Counted from the first letter of the stretch, positions 1 to 9,022 are shown. The stretch: DNA of 64,000 bases from Arthrobacter_N sp051262515 (GCF_051262515.1 NZ_JBIMER010000004.1:1-64000); one strand, 5' to 3'. The notes: generated from the sequence alone by a model not told the origin. Numbers and translations are program-made.

Positions 1-75
1 TCCCCTAGCCCTTCCAACAATCACGGGCTTACCATCGGGCCATGTCTCCGCCCCCTCGATGCATACGCGAAGGCA

Positions 76-505
76 TTGGACCGGCCGAGGTACCACGCCT
101 TCGAATGGCTCAACTCGGTGCCGCAGCGAGGCGTCGGCCCCACCGACCCGCCCGCCGTCGTCGACGAGTTGGCAGAGCTGAGCGAGCCCGGGCTGATGGC
201 AATGCAGTCCGGCCGGTCTTTCGGCTGGGTCATCGGCGGGACCCTGCCGGCTGCGCTCGCCGCCGACTGGCTGTCAGCGCGTGGGACCAGAACGCCGGCA
301 TGCGCTTCGCCACGCCGGCCCCGACCGCAATATCGGCGGCCCCGAACGGCAATATCAGGTGGCTTCCAACCCTTCAAATACTCACCGCGCGGCCGGACGG
401 CAGCACGTGCTGACGGCGGCGGGCTGGGATCTCGACCGGGACGTGCTGTGCGGGGCGCCGCGCGTGCGGGTCTTCGTGGGCGCGGAGGGGCACGCGGTGA
501 TGTCG
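76..505 (+). pseudogene. Decayed PLP-dependent (group II) amino-acid decarboxylase, N-terminal part
   Basis: The reading frame from position 76 gives PGLMAMQSGRSFGWVIGGTL and PAALAADWL, matching the start of pyridoxal-phosphate decarboxylases of the aspartate aminotransferase fold. About position 270 the homology moves to another frame (VSAWDQNAGMRFATPA), as expected from loss of one base. After a foreign stretch of about 50 bases it resumes in a third frame from about 390 (HVLTAAGWDLDRDVLCGAP, then VRVFVGAEGHAVM) and stops near 500. The catalytic lysine region and the whole C-terminal half are absent, so no enzyme can be made. The family assignment rests on recognised motifs, not on a search. 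The foreign stretch resembles the junction of another pseudogene near 5.9 kb. Confidence 0.75.
335..385 (+). repeat. Scar sequence, copy 1 (shared with 5865-5915)
   Basis: This 51-base segment lies exactly where the decarboxylase homology is broken. It aligns without gaps to 5865-5915, by my count at 35 of 51 positions, and the last 12 bases (TCAAATACTCAC) are identical. The second copy also sits at the broken end of a pseudogene. It may be the remnant of a mobile-element end, but no transposase or target duplication is visible. Confidence 0.4.
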
Positions 506-690
506 ATCACGGCTTGTTCGAACGCGGTCATCCGCAGCGTCGTAAACAGTGGCATGTCATCGGCAGTGAGGTGGTGGTCATGCACGGTCATGGTCGGTGT
601 CCTTGCTGGTGACGGACGGGTCAGCGCATCGAGGTTGAATGCCTCGGCGCCGGCAAGGTGGGCGCGGCTGGAGTCGATCGGTTTTTACAC

Positions 691-3600
691 CTATCGAGCA
701 GCCGCATTCGCAGACGTGAATACGTCGACCGGCATCTCCCGTTGCAACTTCCAAGTGATTGCGATCGGCTTTTCTCCGCGATGTTGGACATAGTCGACAG
801 CGCCAAGACAAGTGAAGGGCTGCACCATGCCCTCCGCATCCTTAGCTACGTCTCTTGTGAAGAGGATGACGTGCGAGTCGCTGGTCTTTCGGTTCAGATA
901 GCGGCGCCCCGTTGGGCTTTCGGAAGACGTAGCGTTCTGTGATTCCCAATGGAACAGATTCGGGCTGAGCGCGTAGTCCTTATAGAGAGTGTTCGGGGTG
1001 TGCGTTTCCTCGTCTTTGTCGAGGGTCACGAAGAGAACGTCGGCCTTCGTACGTGGGCACCAGGCGACACCCTCCCGGTGACTCACGCCCTTGCCGAGTT
1101 CCAGCGAACCGTATTCTAGGGCTGCGAGTACCTCACTGCGCCAATAGGTGGCATGTGAGTAGAGCGGGATCTGCTGCAGGCCTATTCCTAGTGACTTCGG
1201 CGCATGGCCACCGTGGGCGATGGAACGATCGAATACGCCCCTCAGTTCTTTCACTAGGTATCCGCTGGAACGAATCCGATCCAAGCCGGCGTCGTAGGAC
1301 CCAAATCCGCCGGCGTCGTCCCAGAATGTGTAGAACAGCATCCTCGCGAATGTCTGTTCACGAGGACCGAGGTTTGCGTAGCGCGGCGCTTCCGCGTCCA
1401 ATAGCTCGCCGTAAGCGGTTGCCCGCTCGACATCGTCTACGTGCAGGAAGCGGGAAACGCGCTTGAGTAGCGCGCGCTCAGCCTCCCTCTGGGACTCAGG
1501 AATGGGCAGACCTTCCTCCCAGGGAGACCTGGCGCGAATGAGGCCAGCCTGTCGGACCAGCTCGGTCCAGGAATCCCCGCTCTTGCGGTAGACGTCTCTG
1601 AAATCACGTCCTGATTCCTCTAGGAAATCATCAAGATCAATTTGTCCGTGCGAAGCAACCTCACGAGCCAACGCCGGTCGATTCAAGCGCAACTGGTCTC
1701 GAAGGTTTGCGAGCACGATCCCACGCGACACGCGGTCGAGGACCAGCTGACACCCGGACGGCAGGCCGGGCACTTGCCCGTCGATGACTCTTGCCAGTCC
1801 CCTACGGGAGACATTGAGAAGCGCCCGGTATTTCACGTCGAATCGGAACTCTCGCCTCTGTTGGCCGATGAAGTCCAACACGGTGAGGACGGCTTTGTTG
1901 TCGGCGCGGCGCAGGCCACGGCCCAACTGCTGCAGGAACACAGTGCTGCTCTGCGTCGGCCGGAGAAGAAGAATCGTGTCCACTTCGGGAACGTCGAGCC
2001 CTTCATTGAACAGGTCCACCGCAAAGACGCAATTGAGCTCCTTAGCTCGAAGCGCTGCCAGAGCGCCCTCCCGCTCCTCCCGCGTCGAAGAACCAGAAAC
2101 AGCGACGGAAGGGATCCCTGCCGCATTGAACACTTTGGCCATGTAGTTGGCGTGTTGGACGGATACGCAGAAGCCCAGTGCCCGCATCTGCCCCGTGCTC
2201 AGGACCTTGTCGCGTAGCTCATTGATGATCTTGAAGGCCCGCGCGTCATTGCCCGTATACAGATTGTCGAGCTGTTCGAGGTCGTAGTTGCCACGCTTCC
2301 ACTCGATGGCGGTCAGGTCGACATCGTCCGAAACTCCGAAGTAGTGGAACGGTACGAGCAGGTCGGCGTCAAGGGCGTCCCAGAGGCGCAACTCTGACGT
2401 GATTCGGCCCGCAAAGTATGTATCTGCCACATTGACGCCGTCCCCGCGTTCGGGCGTCGCAGTCAGGCCGAGCAGTTCCATTGGGTTCAGGAAGTCGATG
2501 AGCCGCCGATAGGAGGCCGCTTCAGCATGGTGAAATTCATCGATCACGACGACGTCGAAGGCATCTGGCTGGAGCTTGTCCAGGCCTAGAGCTGCCAGCG
2601 ACTGGACGCTTGCGAACACGTGCTTCCACACCGCAGGCTTTTGGCCGTCGACAAACAACTCTCCGAAGGAACCACGCCCAAGCACCTTGCGGTATGTGAA
2701 TAGCGACTGTTCGAGAATCTCTTTGCGATGTGCGACGAACAGCAGGGTCAGCTCTCGTCCCGCACTTTCGCAGAGTCGCTTGTAGTCCATGGCTGCCAGG
2801 ACCGTCTTGCCGGTCCCGGTAGCCGCAACCACGAGATTCCTGTGTTCGTCGCGGTTCGTTCGCGCAGCGTCCAGTTCTTCCAGCATCTCTTTCTGATGAA
2901 GAAGCGGCACGACTTCCAGCCCTGTGGCGCCCAACGTGCGGTCGGCCGTAGTTCCGCCAGCACGCTTAAGGGCGGCATCGAGCCGATCCGCGTCGGTGTC
3001 GGGGTCATAGGGAACGAAGGAATCCTGTGCCCAATAGCTGTCGAAGGTCAGGGAGAACTTCTGGAGCAATGCCGGGGTTGCGATCCCAGAAAGCCGCACG
3101 TTCCATTCCAGACCGTCAAGCAGTGCCGGCCTGCTGAGGTTTGAGCTGCCCACGTAGGCAGTGTCGAAACCCGTGTTCCGGTGGAACATCCAGGCTTTCG
3201 CGTGCAAGCGTGTTGCATTGGTTTCGTAGTTGATGCGAACTTCCGCGCCATATCTCCGGACCAGTTCGTCGATCGCATGGCGCTGCGTCGCACCCATATA
3301 GGTCGTGGTGATGACACGCAACGGCACTCCACGACCGCGGAGTTCATCCAATGCCTCCGCAAGGAGCCTGAGCCCCTCCCATTTGATGAAGGCGCATAAG
3401 AGGTCAACGCGATCGGCCGAGGCGAGTTCAGCGCGCAGTTCAGATGCAAGATGAGGGTCCTCGCCACTGTTCGTGAGGAGAGCGGCATCGCTCAGCGGAG
3501 TGGTCGGACGCGTGAACGAACGGGGGAGCACCGCCGAGTTGCGCGTCAGTGACAGGACTTGGCGTGGCCCTTCCAGCACACGGTCATCATGGTCAATCAC

Positions 3601-3819
3601 TTCGAGCAGGCGATTCGCGACGCGGACCATCGCTTCGGGCTCAAGACTGCCCAGCTTGTCTACGACAGCCACTGACATATATCGCACCAATGCCGCGGAG
3701 GCTGCATGCCTTGGAATGTCTTCCACGGTTCGATTGAAGTCCACTAGTGCCTCGAGTCGAGCAGCTATGCCCGTGGTCAGCAACGTCTCGTAGATACCTT
3801 CGCCCAAGTCATGAGCCAT
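691..3819 (-). CDS. PLD-like / DEAD-family helicase / DUF3427 protein
   Basis: A 1042-residue protein with three parts. Residues about 120-250 form a phospholipase D-like nuclease domain with H206-x-K208 and a following GSSNLS motif. Residues about 305-680 form a superfamily II helicase: Walker A AATGTGKT at 333-340, DEFH box at 427-430, motif III GLTATPERGDG at about 451, and the motif VI-type sequence QQLGRGLRR. The C-terminal third resembles DUF3427. This architecture is known from restriction- and defence-associated proteins and probably couples DNA translocation to cleavage. Codon use looks less GC-biased than in the neighbours, which suggests transfer. The start at 3819 follows a probable DNA-damage promoter. 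It stands alone, with no methylase or partner beside it. Its substrate cannot be read from the sequence. Confidence 0.88.
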   Translation of the reverse strand: MAHDLGEGIYETLLTTGIAARLEALVDFNRTVEDIPRHAASAALVRYMSVAVVDKLGSLEPEAMVRVANRLLEVIDHDDRVLEGPRQVLSLTRNSAVLPRSFTRPTTPLSDAALLTNSGEDPHLASELRAELASADRVDLLCAFIKWEGLRLLAEALDELRGRGVPLRVITTTYMGATQRHAIDELVRRYGAEVRINYETNATRLHAKAWMFHRNTGFDTAYVGSSNLSRPALLDGLEWNVRLSGIATPALLQKFSLTFDSYWAQDSFVPYDPDTDADRLDAALKRAGGTTADRTLGATGLEVVPLLHQKEMLEELDAARTNRDEHRNLVVAATGTGKTVLAAMDYKRLCESAGRELTLLFVAHRKEILEQSLFTYRKVLGRGSFGELFVDGQKPAVWKHVFASVQSLAALGLDKLQPDAFDVVVIDEFHHAEAASYRRLIDFLNPMELLGLTATPERGDGVNVADTYFAGRITSELRLWDALDADLLVPFHYFGVSDDVDLTAIEWKRGNYDLEQLDNLYTGNDARAFKIINELRDKVLSTGQMRALGFCVSVQHANYMAKVFNAAGIPSVAVSGSSTREEREGALAALRAKELNCVFAVDLFNEGLDVPEVDTILLLRPTQSSTVFLQQLGRGLRRADNKAVLTVLDFIGQQRREFRFDVKYRALLNVSRRGLARVIDGQVPGLPSGCQLVLDRVSRGIVLANLRDQLRLNRPALAREVASHGQIDLDDFLEESGRDFRDVYRKSGDSWTELVRQAGLIRARSPWEEGLPIPESQREAERALLKRVSRFLHVDDVERATAYGELLDAEAPRYANLGPREQTFARMLFYTFWDDAGGFGSYDAGLDRIRSSGYLVKELRGVFDRSIAHGGHAPKSLGIGLQQIPLYSHATYWRSEVLAALEYGSLELGKGVSHREGVAWCPRTKADVLFVTLDKDEETHTPNTLYKDYALSPNLFHWESQNATSSESPTGRRYLNRKTSDSHVILFTRDVAKDAEGMVQPFTCLGAVDYVQHRGEKPIAITWKLQREMPVDVFTSANAAAR

Positions 3820-3846
3820 TTTTCCCCCGATGAAGTCTGTGCGGCC

Positions 3847-3869
3847 AGGCTACGGTGACCACCCGACAA
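3847..3869 (-). promoter_or_regulatory. PafBC/RecA-NDp-type DNA-damage promoter
   Basis: On the minus strand the sequence TTGTCGGGT, then 8 bases, then TAGCCT lies 27 bases before the helicase start codon. The published mycobacterial motif bound with PafBC is TTGTCRGTG-N8-TAnnnT. Spacing and -10 hexamer fit, and 7 of 9 positions of the upstream element match. Damage induction of the helicase is an inference. Confidence 0.6.
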
Positions 3870-3912
3870 GTTGCAATGCAAACTATCGACGGCCCGTTTG
3901 CCTTGTATGTAA

Positions 3913-4236
3913 CTACCTGTCTGTACCGGCGACTGTCCGCATCGAAGCAGTCGACGTGGAAGCAGAGCGGACTGGTTGTGTTTCAACGAGCCAGTCGATC
4001 GCCGCCGCAGCCCGGAACAGGGTCGCAAGAGTCAGCACAAGCGTGACGATGGAAAGCACTGAGATGAGCACAAGGTAGACGGAGGCGTCGCGCACACCAG
4101 ACGCGTCCCCAGTCATGACGCCGATGAGGCTTCCAGCCGAAACCGCAACGGTGATGGCTGTGACGACGCCTGTAGCAAGCCAGCTAATCAACGTCCATGC
4201 AAACAGGACAACAATGGACCTCGGCCGTTCCTTCAT
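3913..4236 (-). CDS. Small membrane protein, unknown
   Basis: A 107-residue protein not recognised as a family member. It has two strongly hydrophobic stretches, roughly residues 8-37 and 52-75. The first may cross the membrane once or form a hairpin. The polar tail (about 83-107) is rich in Ser and Thr. The ATG at 4236 has an excellent ribosome binding site (GGGGGAAA). It is encoded just upstream of the damage-type helicase gene on the same strand, but about 90 bases and a separate promoter lie between them, so co-function is not implied. Confidence 0.65.
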   Translation of the reverse strand: MKERPRSIVVLFAWTLISWLATGVVTAITVAVSAGSLIGVMTGDASGVRDASVYLVLISVLSIVTLVLTLATLFRAAAAIDWLVETQPVRSASTSTASMRTVAGTDR

Positions 4237-4427
4237 GAATTTCCCCCAAACAGTGAACCTACAAGTTCCGTCAGCCTAGCTCCCAAGATGCCGACCGGAC
4301 GAGACACAGGTGACCTGGCAGCGTGTGTTGGAGGTGCCTACGCCGATGTGCTTCCCGGCATAGGATCGACGGATAAGTCACCAACGCTTGCTTAGGATCC
4401 AGCAGCAACCAGAGAGAACACACCACC

Positions 4428-5237
4428 ATGTCATCGAAGAACGACCCGGACCACGAGACTGACACGGACTCCGGACAGCACGGCGGCGTGCAGTCCGTGG
4501 ACCGCGCCCTCGCCATCCTGGAGATCATCGCGCGCCTCGGCGACGCCGGCGTCAGCGAGATCGCCGAGGAGATCGGCATCCACAAGTCCACGGCCTCCCG
4601 GCTGCTCGGATCCCTCGTGGCCCGGGATATCGTCCAGCAGAACAGCGAACGCGGGAAGTACCAGCTCGGCTTCGGTATCCTCCGCCTCGCCAGCTCCATC
4701 CCCGGCCGCCTCAGCCTGGTCCGCGAGTCCCGCACCGTCCTGGAGGCCCTCGCGGACGAACACAAGGAAACCGTTAACCTCGCCGTCCTGCGCTCCAACT
4801 TCGCCGTCAACGTGGACCAGGCCATGGGCCCCTCCACGCTCGCCGCCTATGACTGGGTCGGCAGCCTCACCCCGCTGCACACGACGTCCAGCGGCAAGGT
4901 CCTCCTCGCCGCGCTGCCCGCCGAGGAGCGCCAGCGGATCCTGAAGGAAACCGGCATGACGGCGCGCACGCCTAAGACCATCACCAGCCGCAAGGAACTC
5001 GAGCTCCAGCTCGTGGAGGTCGCCCGCGACGGCTACGCCATCAGCGAGGAGGAGTACGAGATCGGCATCAACGCCGTCGCCGTCCCCGTGCGCAACCACC
5101 TGGGCAACGTCGTCGGATCCATCAGCATCGCCGGCCCGGCCTTCCGCTTCGACCCCGCCCAAAAGCCCGGCCTCCTCGAATCGCTCAAGGAAGCCGGGCT
5201 CCAGGCCAGCGCCAACATGGGCTACACGCCGCGCTAA
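4428..5237 (+). CDS. IclR-family transcriptional regulator
   Basis: A 269-residue protein with an N-terminal winged helix-turn-helix (about residues 20-85: SVDRALAILEIIARLGDAG, then SEIAEEIGIHKSTASRLLGS) and a C-terminal IclR ligand-binding domain (about 100-265, with TPLHTTSSGKVLLAALP and GINAVAVPVRN typical of the family). IclR proteins bind DNA as dimers or tetramers and sense small catabolic metabolites. The gene converges with and slightly overlaps the remains of a Rieske demethylase-type oxygenase. In related bacteria such regulators often control betaine or methylated-amine catabolism. If that was the target, the regulator has lost its neighbouring enzyme here. The protein itself looks intact. 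Confidence 0.92.
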   Translation: MSSKNDPDHETDTDSGQHGGVQSVDRALAILEIIARLGDAGVSEIAEEIGIHKSTASRLLGSLVARDIVQQNSERGKYQLGFGILRLASSIPGRLSLVRESRTVLEALADEHKETVNLAVLRSNFAVNVDQAMGPSTLAAYDWVGSLTPLHTTSSGKVLLAALPAEERQRILKETGMTARTPKTITSRKELELQLVEVARDGYAISEEEYEIGINAVAVPVRNHLGNVVGSISIAGPAFRFDPAQKPGLLESLKEAGLQASANMGYTPR

Positions 5238-5850
5238 CCGCGCGGGACCGCGTCCCCCACCATCTCCTGCACCCAGTCGTGGAACGCGCCGATATGGTGC
5301 TCGCTCGGGACCAGCACGCCGCCCTTCGCGTAGACCTTCGAGCCCATGGCCGGCTGGCACCGCTCGCACGCGTCGAAGTCCTGCTGGTTCACGCGGTGGA
5401 ACAGCTCCACGGACGCCGTGACGTCCTTCCCGCTCTCCACCACGCTGGGCAGGTACAGCCAGTCGCACTCCACGACCGTGCGGTCCACGGCCATCGGGAA
5501 CATCCGGTGGATGATCACGTGGTCCGGGACCAGGTTCACGAACACCGTGGGCTTGATGGTGATGGCGTAGTAGCCCCGGTCCTGGTCCTCCCCCACCCCG
5601 GGGATCGCCTCCAGCCCCTCGGACCCGTCGATCGTGAAGCCCTTCACCTCGTCGCCGAACTCCGCGCCGTGCCCCACGAAGTACTGCGCGGCCAGGCCGT
5701 CGGCGAACTCGGGCAGCACCTCGGTCAGCTCCGGGTGGATGGTGGAGCAATGGTAGCCGGATCCGCTTGCCCAGGGCGAGGTTCGCGACGTCGTACCCCT
5801 CGATCGCCTGGACGCTCCCGAGCCGCTCCTCGATCGCCCCCCACGATGTC
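5234..5850 (-). pseudogene. Decayed Rieske-type ring-hydroxylating oxygenase alpha subunit, C-terminal part
   Basis: The minus-strand frame ending at 5234 encodes the catalytic-domain end of a Rieske non-heme iron oxygenase. It has CSTIHPELTEVLPEF, NLVPDHVIIHRMFP and FHRVNQQDFDACERCQ, which is characteristic of glycine-betaine, stachydrine or carnitine demethylase-type alpha subunits. Upstream, a second frame carries the expected preceding segment (YDVANLALGKRIR). Between them the family's conserved stretch of about 15 residues is missing and the frame is shifted. The whole N-terminal Rieske iron-sulfur domain is gone, because family homology stops near 5850. It cannot be functional. It probably formed a catabolic unit with the convergent IclR gene. 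Confidence 0.8.
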
Positions 5851-5864
5851 CTCCTCGAACGATC

Positions 5865-5915
5865 GGTGGTGCTGAACCGCACGATTGGGTGGTGCTCAAA
5901 ACCTCAAATACTCAC
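5865..5915 (+). repeat. Scar sequence, copy 2 (shared with 335-385)
   Basis: This segment lies between the broken 5' end of the Rieske pseudogene and the stop codon of the BRCT gene. The 3' 12 bases are identical to those of the copy at 335-385, and a GGTGG block and a GAAC-x-GCA block align without gaps. Within this copy, GGTGGTGCT occurs twice (5865 and 5889). Confidence 0.4.
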
Positions 5916-6604
5916 TCGACCAGCGCCCCGTGCCCGATCAGCCACGGCCCGACCGCCTTCAGTCCCCCGGCGATGGTCCGCACCGGGCCGTAGACGGTGA
6001 ACCGTCCGTAGGGGCGCTGCTCCACGGAGAGCGCGGTGAAGGCGTCGTCGTCGGCCGGGTGTTCGGGGCCCTCGGCGAGCGCCAGCCCGCGCAGGGACTT
6101 GTCCGGCACCCCGGCGGAGGACGCGACGGGGATTCCGCCGACCGTCCAGCATTCACCGAGCGCGGAGAGGAAGGCGGGCCCGCGGACGATATAGCGGCCG
6201 TGTTCGGTGCTCTGGATGAGCGCGTGGAAGGAGGCGCCGTCGCGCAGCGCCTTGCAGGCGGTCTTGAGGGCGGGGAGGTCGCGCTTGGCGGTGCCCTCGA
6301 CGGCCGCGGCGCCCGTGGGGGCGGTGGCGGCGGCCAGGTCGATGTCCGCGGTGACCGCGCCGCCGAGGTAGGTGTCGACGTATTCCTTCTCGGAGATCAC
6401 GGCGATGCCGTAGTCCCGGGCCTTGCGCGCCTTGGTGGAGTCGACGTCCGGGTCGCCGGCGACGAGCAGGGCCGTCTTCTTCGAGACGCCGGGTCCGACG
6501 ACGAATCCGGCCTCCGTGGTGGCCTTGGCAAGGTCGTTCTTGTCGACCAGTTCCAGGGAGGTGAAGACAATCTGGTCGCCGGGCTGAAGTTCGGGTGCAC
6601 TCAT
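5912..6604 (-). CDS. BRCT-domain protein
   Basis: A 230-residue protein. The N-terminal 75 residues form a BRCT-like domain (KKTALLVAGDPDVDSTKARK, then ARDYGIAVISEKEYVD), as in the C-terminal domain of NAD-dependent DNA ligase and replication factor C. BRCT domains bind phosphopeptides or DNA ends. The remaining 150 residues are not recognised. I chose the ATG at 6604 because TAGACT lies 7 bases before it, fitting a leaderless transcript. An in-frame ATG at 6634 would add 10 residues but overlaps the promoter. The stop lies inside the scar repeat shared with another pseudogene, so the natural C-terminus may have been altered. Confidence 0.8.
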   Translation of the reverse strand: MSAPELQPGDQIVFTSLELVDKNDLAKATTEAGFVVGPGVSKKTALLVAGDPDVDSTKARKARDYGIAVISEKEYVDTYLGGAVTADIDLAAATAPTGAAAVEGTAKRDLPALKTACKALRDGASFHALIQSTEHGRYIVRGPAFLSALGECWTVGGIPVASSAGVPDKSLRGLALAEGPEHPADDDAFTALSVEQRPYGRFTVYGPVRTIAGGLKAVGPWLIGHGALVE

Positions 6605-6638
6605 GGTGGTTGAGTCTATCGGCGGGACGCTCATGGAC

Positions 6639-6717
6639 TTCGGAAGGATCCTTCCGAAAGGAGCCTATAACCGTGCTCTGGGAGGCCAGAAGGGGACAAA
6701 TCGGAAAGATGCTTCCG
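6639..6717. promoter_or_regulatory. Paired palindromes between divergent genes (candidate operator)
   Basis: Positions 6639-6658 form a perfect 20-base palindrome with core GGAAGGATCCTTCC. Positions 6702-6717 repeat the theme imperfectly as GGAAAGATGCTTCC. The shared consensus is GGAARGATSCTTCC, with centres about 61 bases apart. They lie between the BRCT gene (leftward) and the small membrane protein gene (rightward), as expected for a two-site operator. The regulator is unknown. Confidence 0.5.
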
Positions 6718-6834
6718 TCGCTCGTGGACTCGAGGTACCGGCCGCGCTAGGAAACCTGCGTCTCAACCGCCCGTGACGACTAACCACCGGCGAGGCGCTC
6801 GCAGCAGTCGAATCCCAACGCCCATAGTGTTCTC

Positions 6835-7311
6835 ATGGATACGCAGAACTTCCTCATGGAGCTATTACTTGTTGTCATCGGCGGCCTCATCACGGTGGTG
6901 ATCGCGTACTTCACATATCGATTCGAACGTCGGCGCCAGGAAGTGGCCGGACTCCAGCTGCTTCTGGATACTGTGGCGCACAAGCGCGCACTGAGGAACC
7001 TGAAAAACCCGCGGACCCTATCCGTAGCCGAGGATAATCCGGACTTCGTGGCGTGTTCCCGGTCTATCCTGAACCTTCGAGATGTCATTCAGCAGACTCG
7101 TGCGACGACTCGCTCGGAGACACGCATCCACTCCCAGCTGGATCACATGGTAAGGGCCTGCAATAAATATCTGAGTGACTCGAGGCGCGACCGCAGCCGA
7201 TACGAGCAATACCTAATGGAGTTGCGTTCCACCGTCGCCGACGGGACCCGGAACATATCAGCCACGTATAAGTCATTGCGATATAACGAGCCCGGAGAAC
7301 TCGGACGATAG
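6835..7311 (+). CDS. Membrane-anchored helical protein, unknown
   Basis: A 158-residue protein with one N-terminal membrane helix (about residues 6-26, MELLLVVIGGLITVVIAYFT) followed by a charged, probably cytoplasmic, helical region rich in Arg, Glu and Gln. No known domain is recognised. Codon use is less GC-rich than in most neighbours (ATA and TAT codons occur), consistent with recent acquisition. It lies divergent to the BRCT gene across the paired palindromes and next to decayed genes. Small proteins with this layout are common near phage or defence genes, but that is only a contextual hint. Confidence 0.6.
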   Translation: MDTQNFLMELLLVVIGGLITVVIAYFTYRFERRRQEVAGLQLLLDTVAHKRALRNLKNPRTLSVAEDNPDFVACSRSILNLRDVIQQTRATTRSETRIHSQLDHMVRACNKYLSDSRRDRSRYEQYLMELRSTVADGTRNISATYKSLRYNEPGELGR

Positions 7312-7397
7312 GCCTAAGCCATGTGGCCCACAGAGAGCCGGTGGACCGTCGGCAGGTCAACGAGCGCCTTCCGAGCGCAGCTTGTCGAGCTGACGGA

Positions 7398-8324
7398 CTA
7401 GTCACCCGCGTCGGCCCACCGCAGGACCCGGAGCGCCCGCAGCGTGTTCCAGCGGCTCGGCTCGCCCTCGGGCGCATCGACGTGGAGGTAGGTCTCGCCG
7501 GGCCACGCTATCCCCGCTGCCCACCGTCCGTCGTCGCCGCGCCGGGAAACCAGCTCCTCCAGCGCGGGCGCGAGCCGCGGATCGACCGGGCCGCCGACGC
7601 TCCGGAAGTGGTCGAGCGCGCGCAGCACGTCGTAGAACCAGTAGGGCGGGAAGGAGAAGTTCAGGTACCGGCGCTCGACTACCTCGCCCGTCGAGAGCCG
7701 CCGGAACAGCGACCTCTCGAGCAGGTACTCCTCGCCCCGCCGTCGTGCCTCGGCCGCCCGCTCCGCGCCGGTGCCCGCCGCGCACTCGTACTCGAGCAGC
7801 CCCTCGACCACGCACAACGTGGTGTCGAACGAGGAGCGCTTCGACTCCGGCGCTTCGCAGTTCCACCCGCCGTCGTCAAGTTGCTCGTCGAAAAGCCGCG
7901 CGAGGATCCGCTCGCTGCCCTCGCCCACGACGCCGAAGTAGGCGCCTTGCGCCAGGACGCCGCCGTTGATGCAGGGCTCCACCTCTCCGTGGAAGTACGG
8001 CAGGTCGTCCCAGTAGTGCCACGTGACATTGTCGCGCACCTTCCCCACCGCGCGGACGACGGCGGGGTCGCGGGGGTCCACGCCCAGGCGGCGCAGCAGC
8101 GCCAGGGTCCACATGACGCTCCGGCGGCAGCCGTCTTCGCCGTATTCGTCGTTGTTCCAGTAGCCGCGATCGTCCTGCAGGGACAGCAGCTCCGCCCCGT
8201 GCCCCTCCCGGGCGACGCGCGCCCGCTCCACCCGGAAGACATCCTCCGGCTCGTCGAGGAGGTCTTGCATGACCTGCCAGCGGAGGGAGGGATCGGCGTC
8301 GAGCAACCAGTCGGTGATCTGCAT
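7398..8324 (-). CDS. Squalene-cyclase / prenyltransferase-fold protein
   Basis: A 308-residue protein resembling the alpha-alpha toroid proteins annotated as squalene cyclase or prenyltransferase-like in actinobacteria. It has aromatic and QW-like repeats such as LQDDRGYWNNDEYGEDG, FDEQLDDGGWNCEAPESKR and LVSRRGDDGRWAAGI. It is only half the length of true squalene-hopene cyclases and lacks a clear DxDD protonation motif, so a cyclase reaction is doubtful. The function is unknown. The ATG at 8324 is the only sensible start. It is monocistronic and convergent with the preceding rightward gene. Confidence 0.7.
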   Translation of the reverse strand: MQITDWLLDADPSLRWQVMQDLLDEPEDVFRVERARVAREGHGAELLSLQDDRGYWNNDEYGEDGCRRSVMWTLALLRRLGVDPRDPAVVRAVGKVRDNVTWHYWDDLPYFHGEVEPCINGGVLAQGAYFGVVGEGSERILARLFDEQLDDGGWNCEAPESKRSSFDTTLCVVEGLLEYECAAGTGAERAAEARRRGEEYLLERSLFRRLSTGEVVERRYLNFSFPPYWFYDVLRALDHFRSVGGPVDPRLAPALEELVSRRGDDGRWAAGIAWPGETYLHVDAPEGEPSRWNTLRALRVLRWADAGD

Positions 8325-8461
8325 GCCCCCATGCTCGACGACGGCGCGGCGCCGCGCCAGAGCGCACGGGAACCAACCTGGATCGGCAGAACTATATTCT
8401 TTGGCCTCACACCGACTGAGCTTGTCCTACTCTTCAATTCGATGTACCCGCCCGCCACACT

Positions 8462-8897
8462 ATGCGCATGGCCACTCGCTGGGAGGAACGTATCGACAGC
8501 GGTATTGCGTCCCTCAACTGCAAGGAAGAATTCACGGAGGCCGTGCGCTCCTGGACCGAGACCGTCTTCGGCCATCCCAGCAAGGGCGATCCTGTCAAAG
8601 AGGCATCCGTGCTCAAGTACGGTCACCCTGCACGTGATCATGATCCCGCTGGGCGTCTCACTTGTGCGCGTCGCGGAGCGGGTGGGACTGGGCCGGCATT
8701 CCGTGCCGGAGGAGAAGATCGCGACCCGGTACGAGCGGCTCTGGATACATCGCGAAGGCACGACAGTCGCGGACACAACGAAGGTGTACGACAATTCCAG
8801 CGCTCGTCACCCTTTCCGGCTCACGGCCGAATACAGCCACGGCTCCCTGGCTTTTGAGACGCGGTGGCCAGCCTGGGCACCGGCCGCCCTGCGCTGA
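8462..8897 (+). pseudogene. Deletion-fused zeta-type toxin locus
   Basis: The first frame (MRMATRWEERIDSGIASLNC, then KEEFTEAVR) resembles a small upstream partner. It then runs into TETVFGHPSKGDPVKEA, which matches the middle of zeta-toxin kinases (usual form AETVFSHPSK). Near 8622 the homology shifts frame and continues as VTLHVIMIPLGVSLVRV, SVPEEKIATRYERLW, VYDNS and WPAWAPAALR, the usual C-terminus. The P-loop ATPase N-terminus of zeta toxins (about 80 residues) is absent. The simplest reading is that a deletion fused an antitoxin-like start to a headless toxin, which then took a frameshift. Zeta toxins phosphorylate UDP-N-acetylglucosamine; this one cannot. Confidence 0.7.
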
Positions 8898-9022
8898 CTC
8901 GCAAACGGCGGCGCGCGCGGATGACCCAGGCAACAACCTTTTCCCAAACTGTCCGGCGCAAGCTGTGCGGTAGCACTGGGCATTCCCGGCTCGGTGCGTT
9001 TCGCACTCTTCTGGAGGTTCCG

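Noticed and set aside
4431..5882. Long reading frame on the strand opposite the IclR gene
   Set aside because: It is Gly/Arg/Ala-rich, antisense to a clear IclR gene, and arises from high GC content. Only its upstream end carries real homology, already counted as the Rieske pseudogene.
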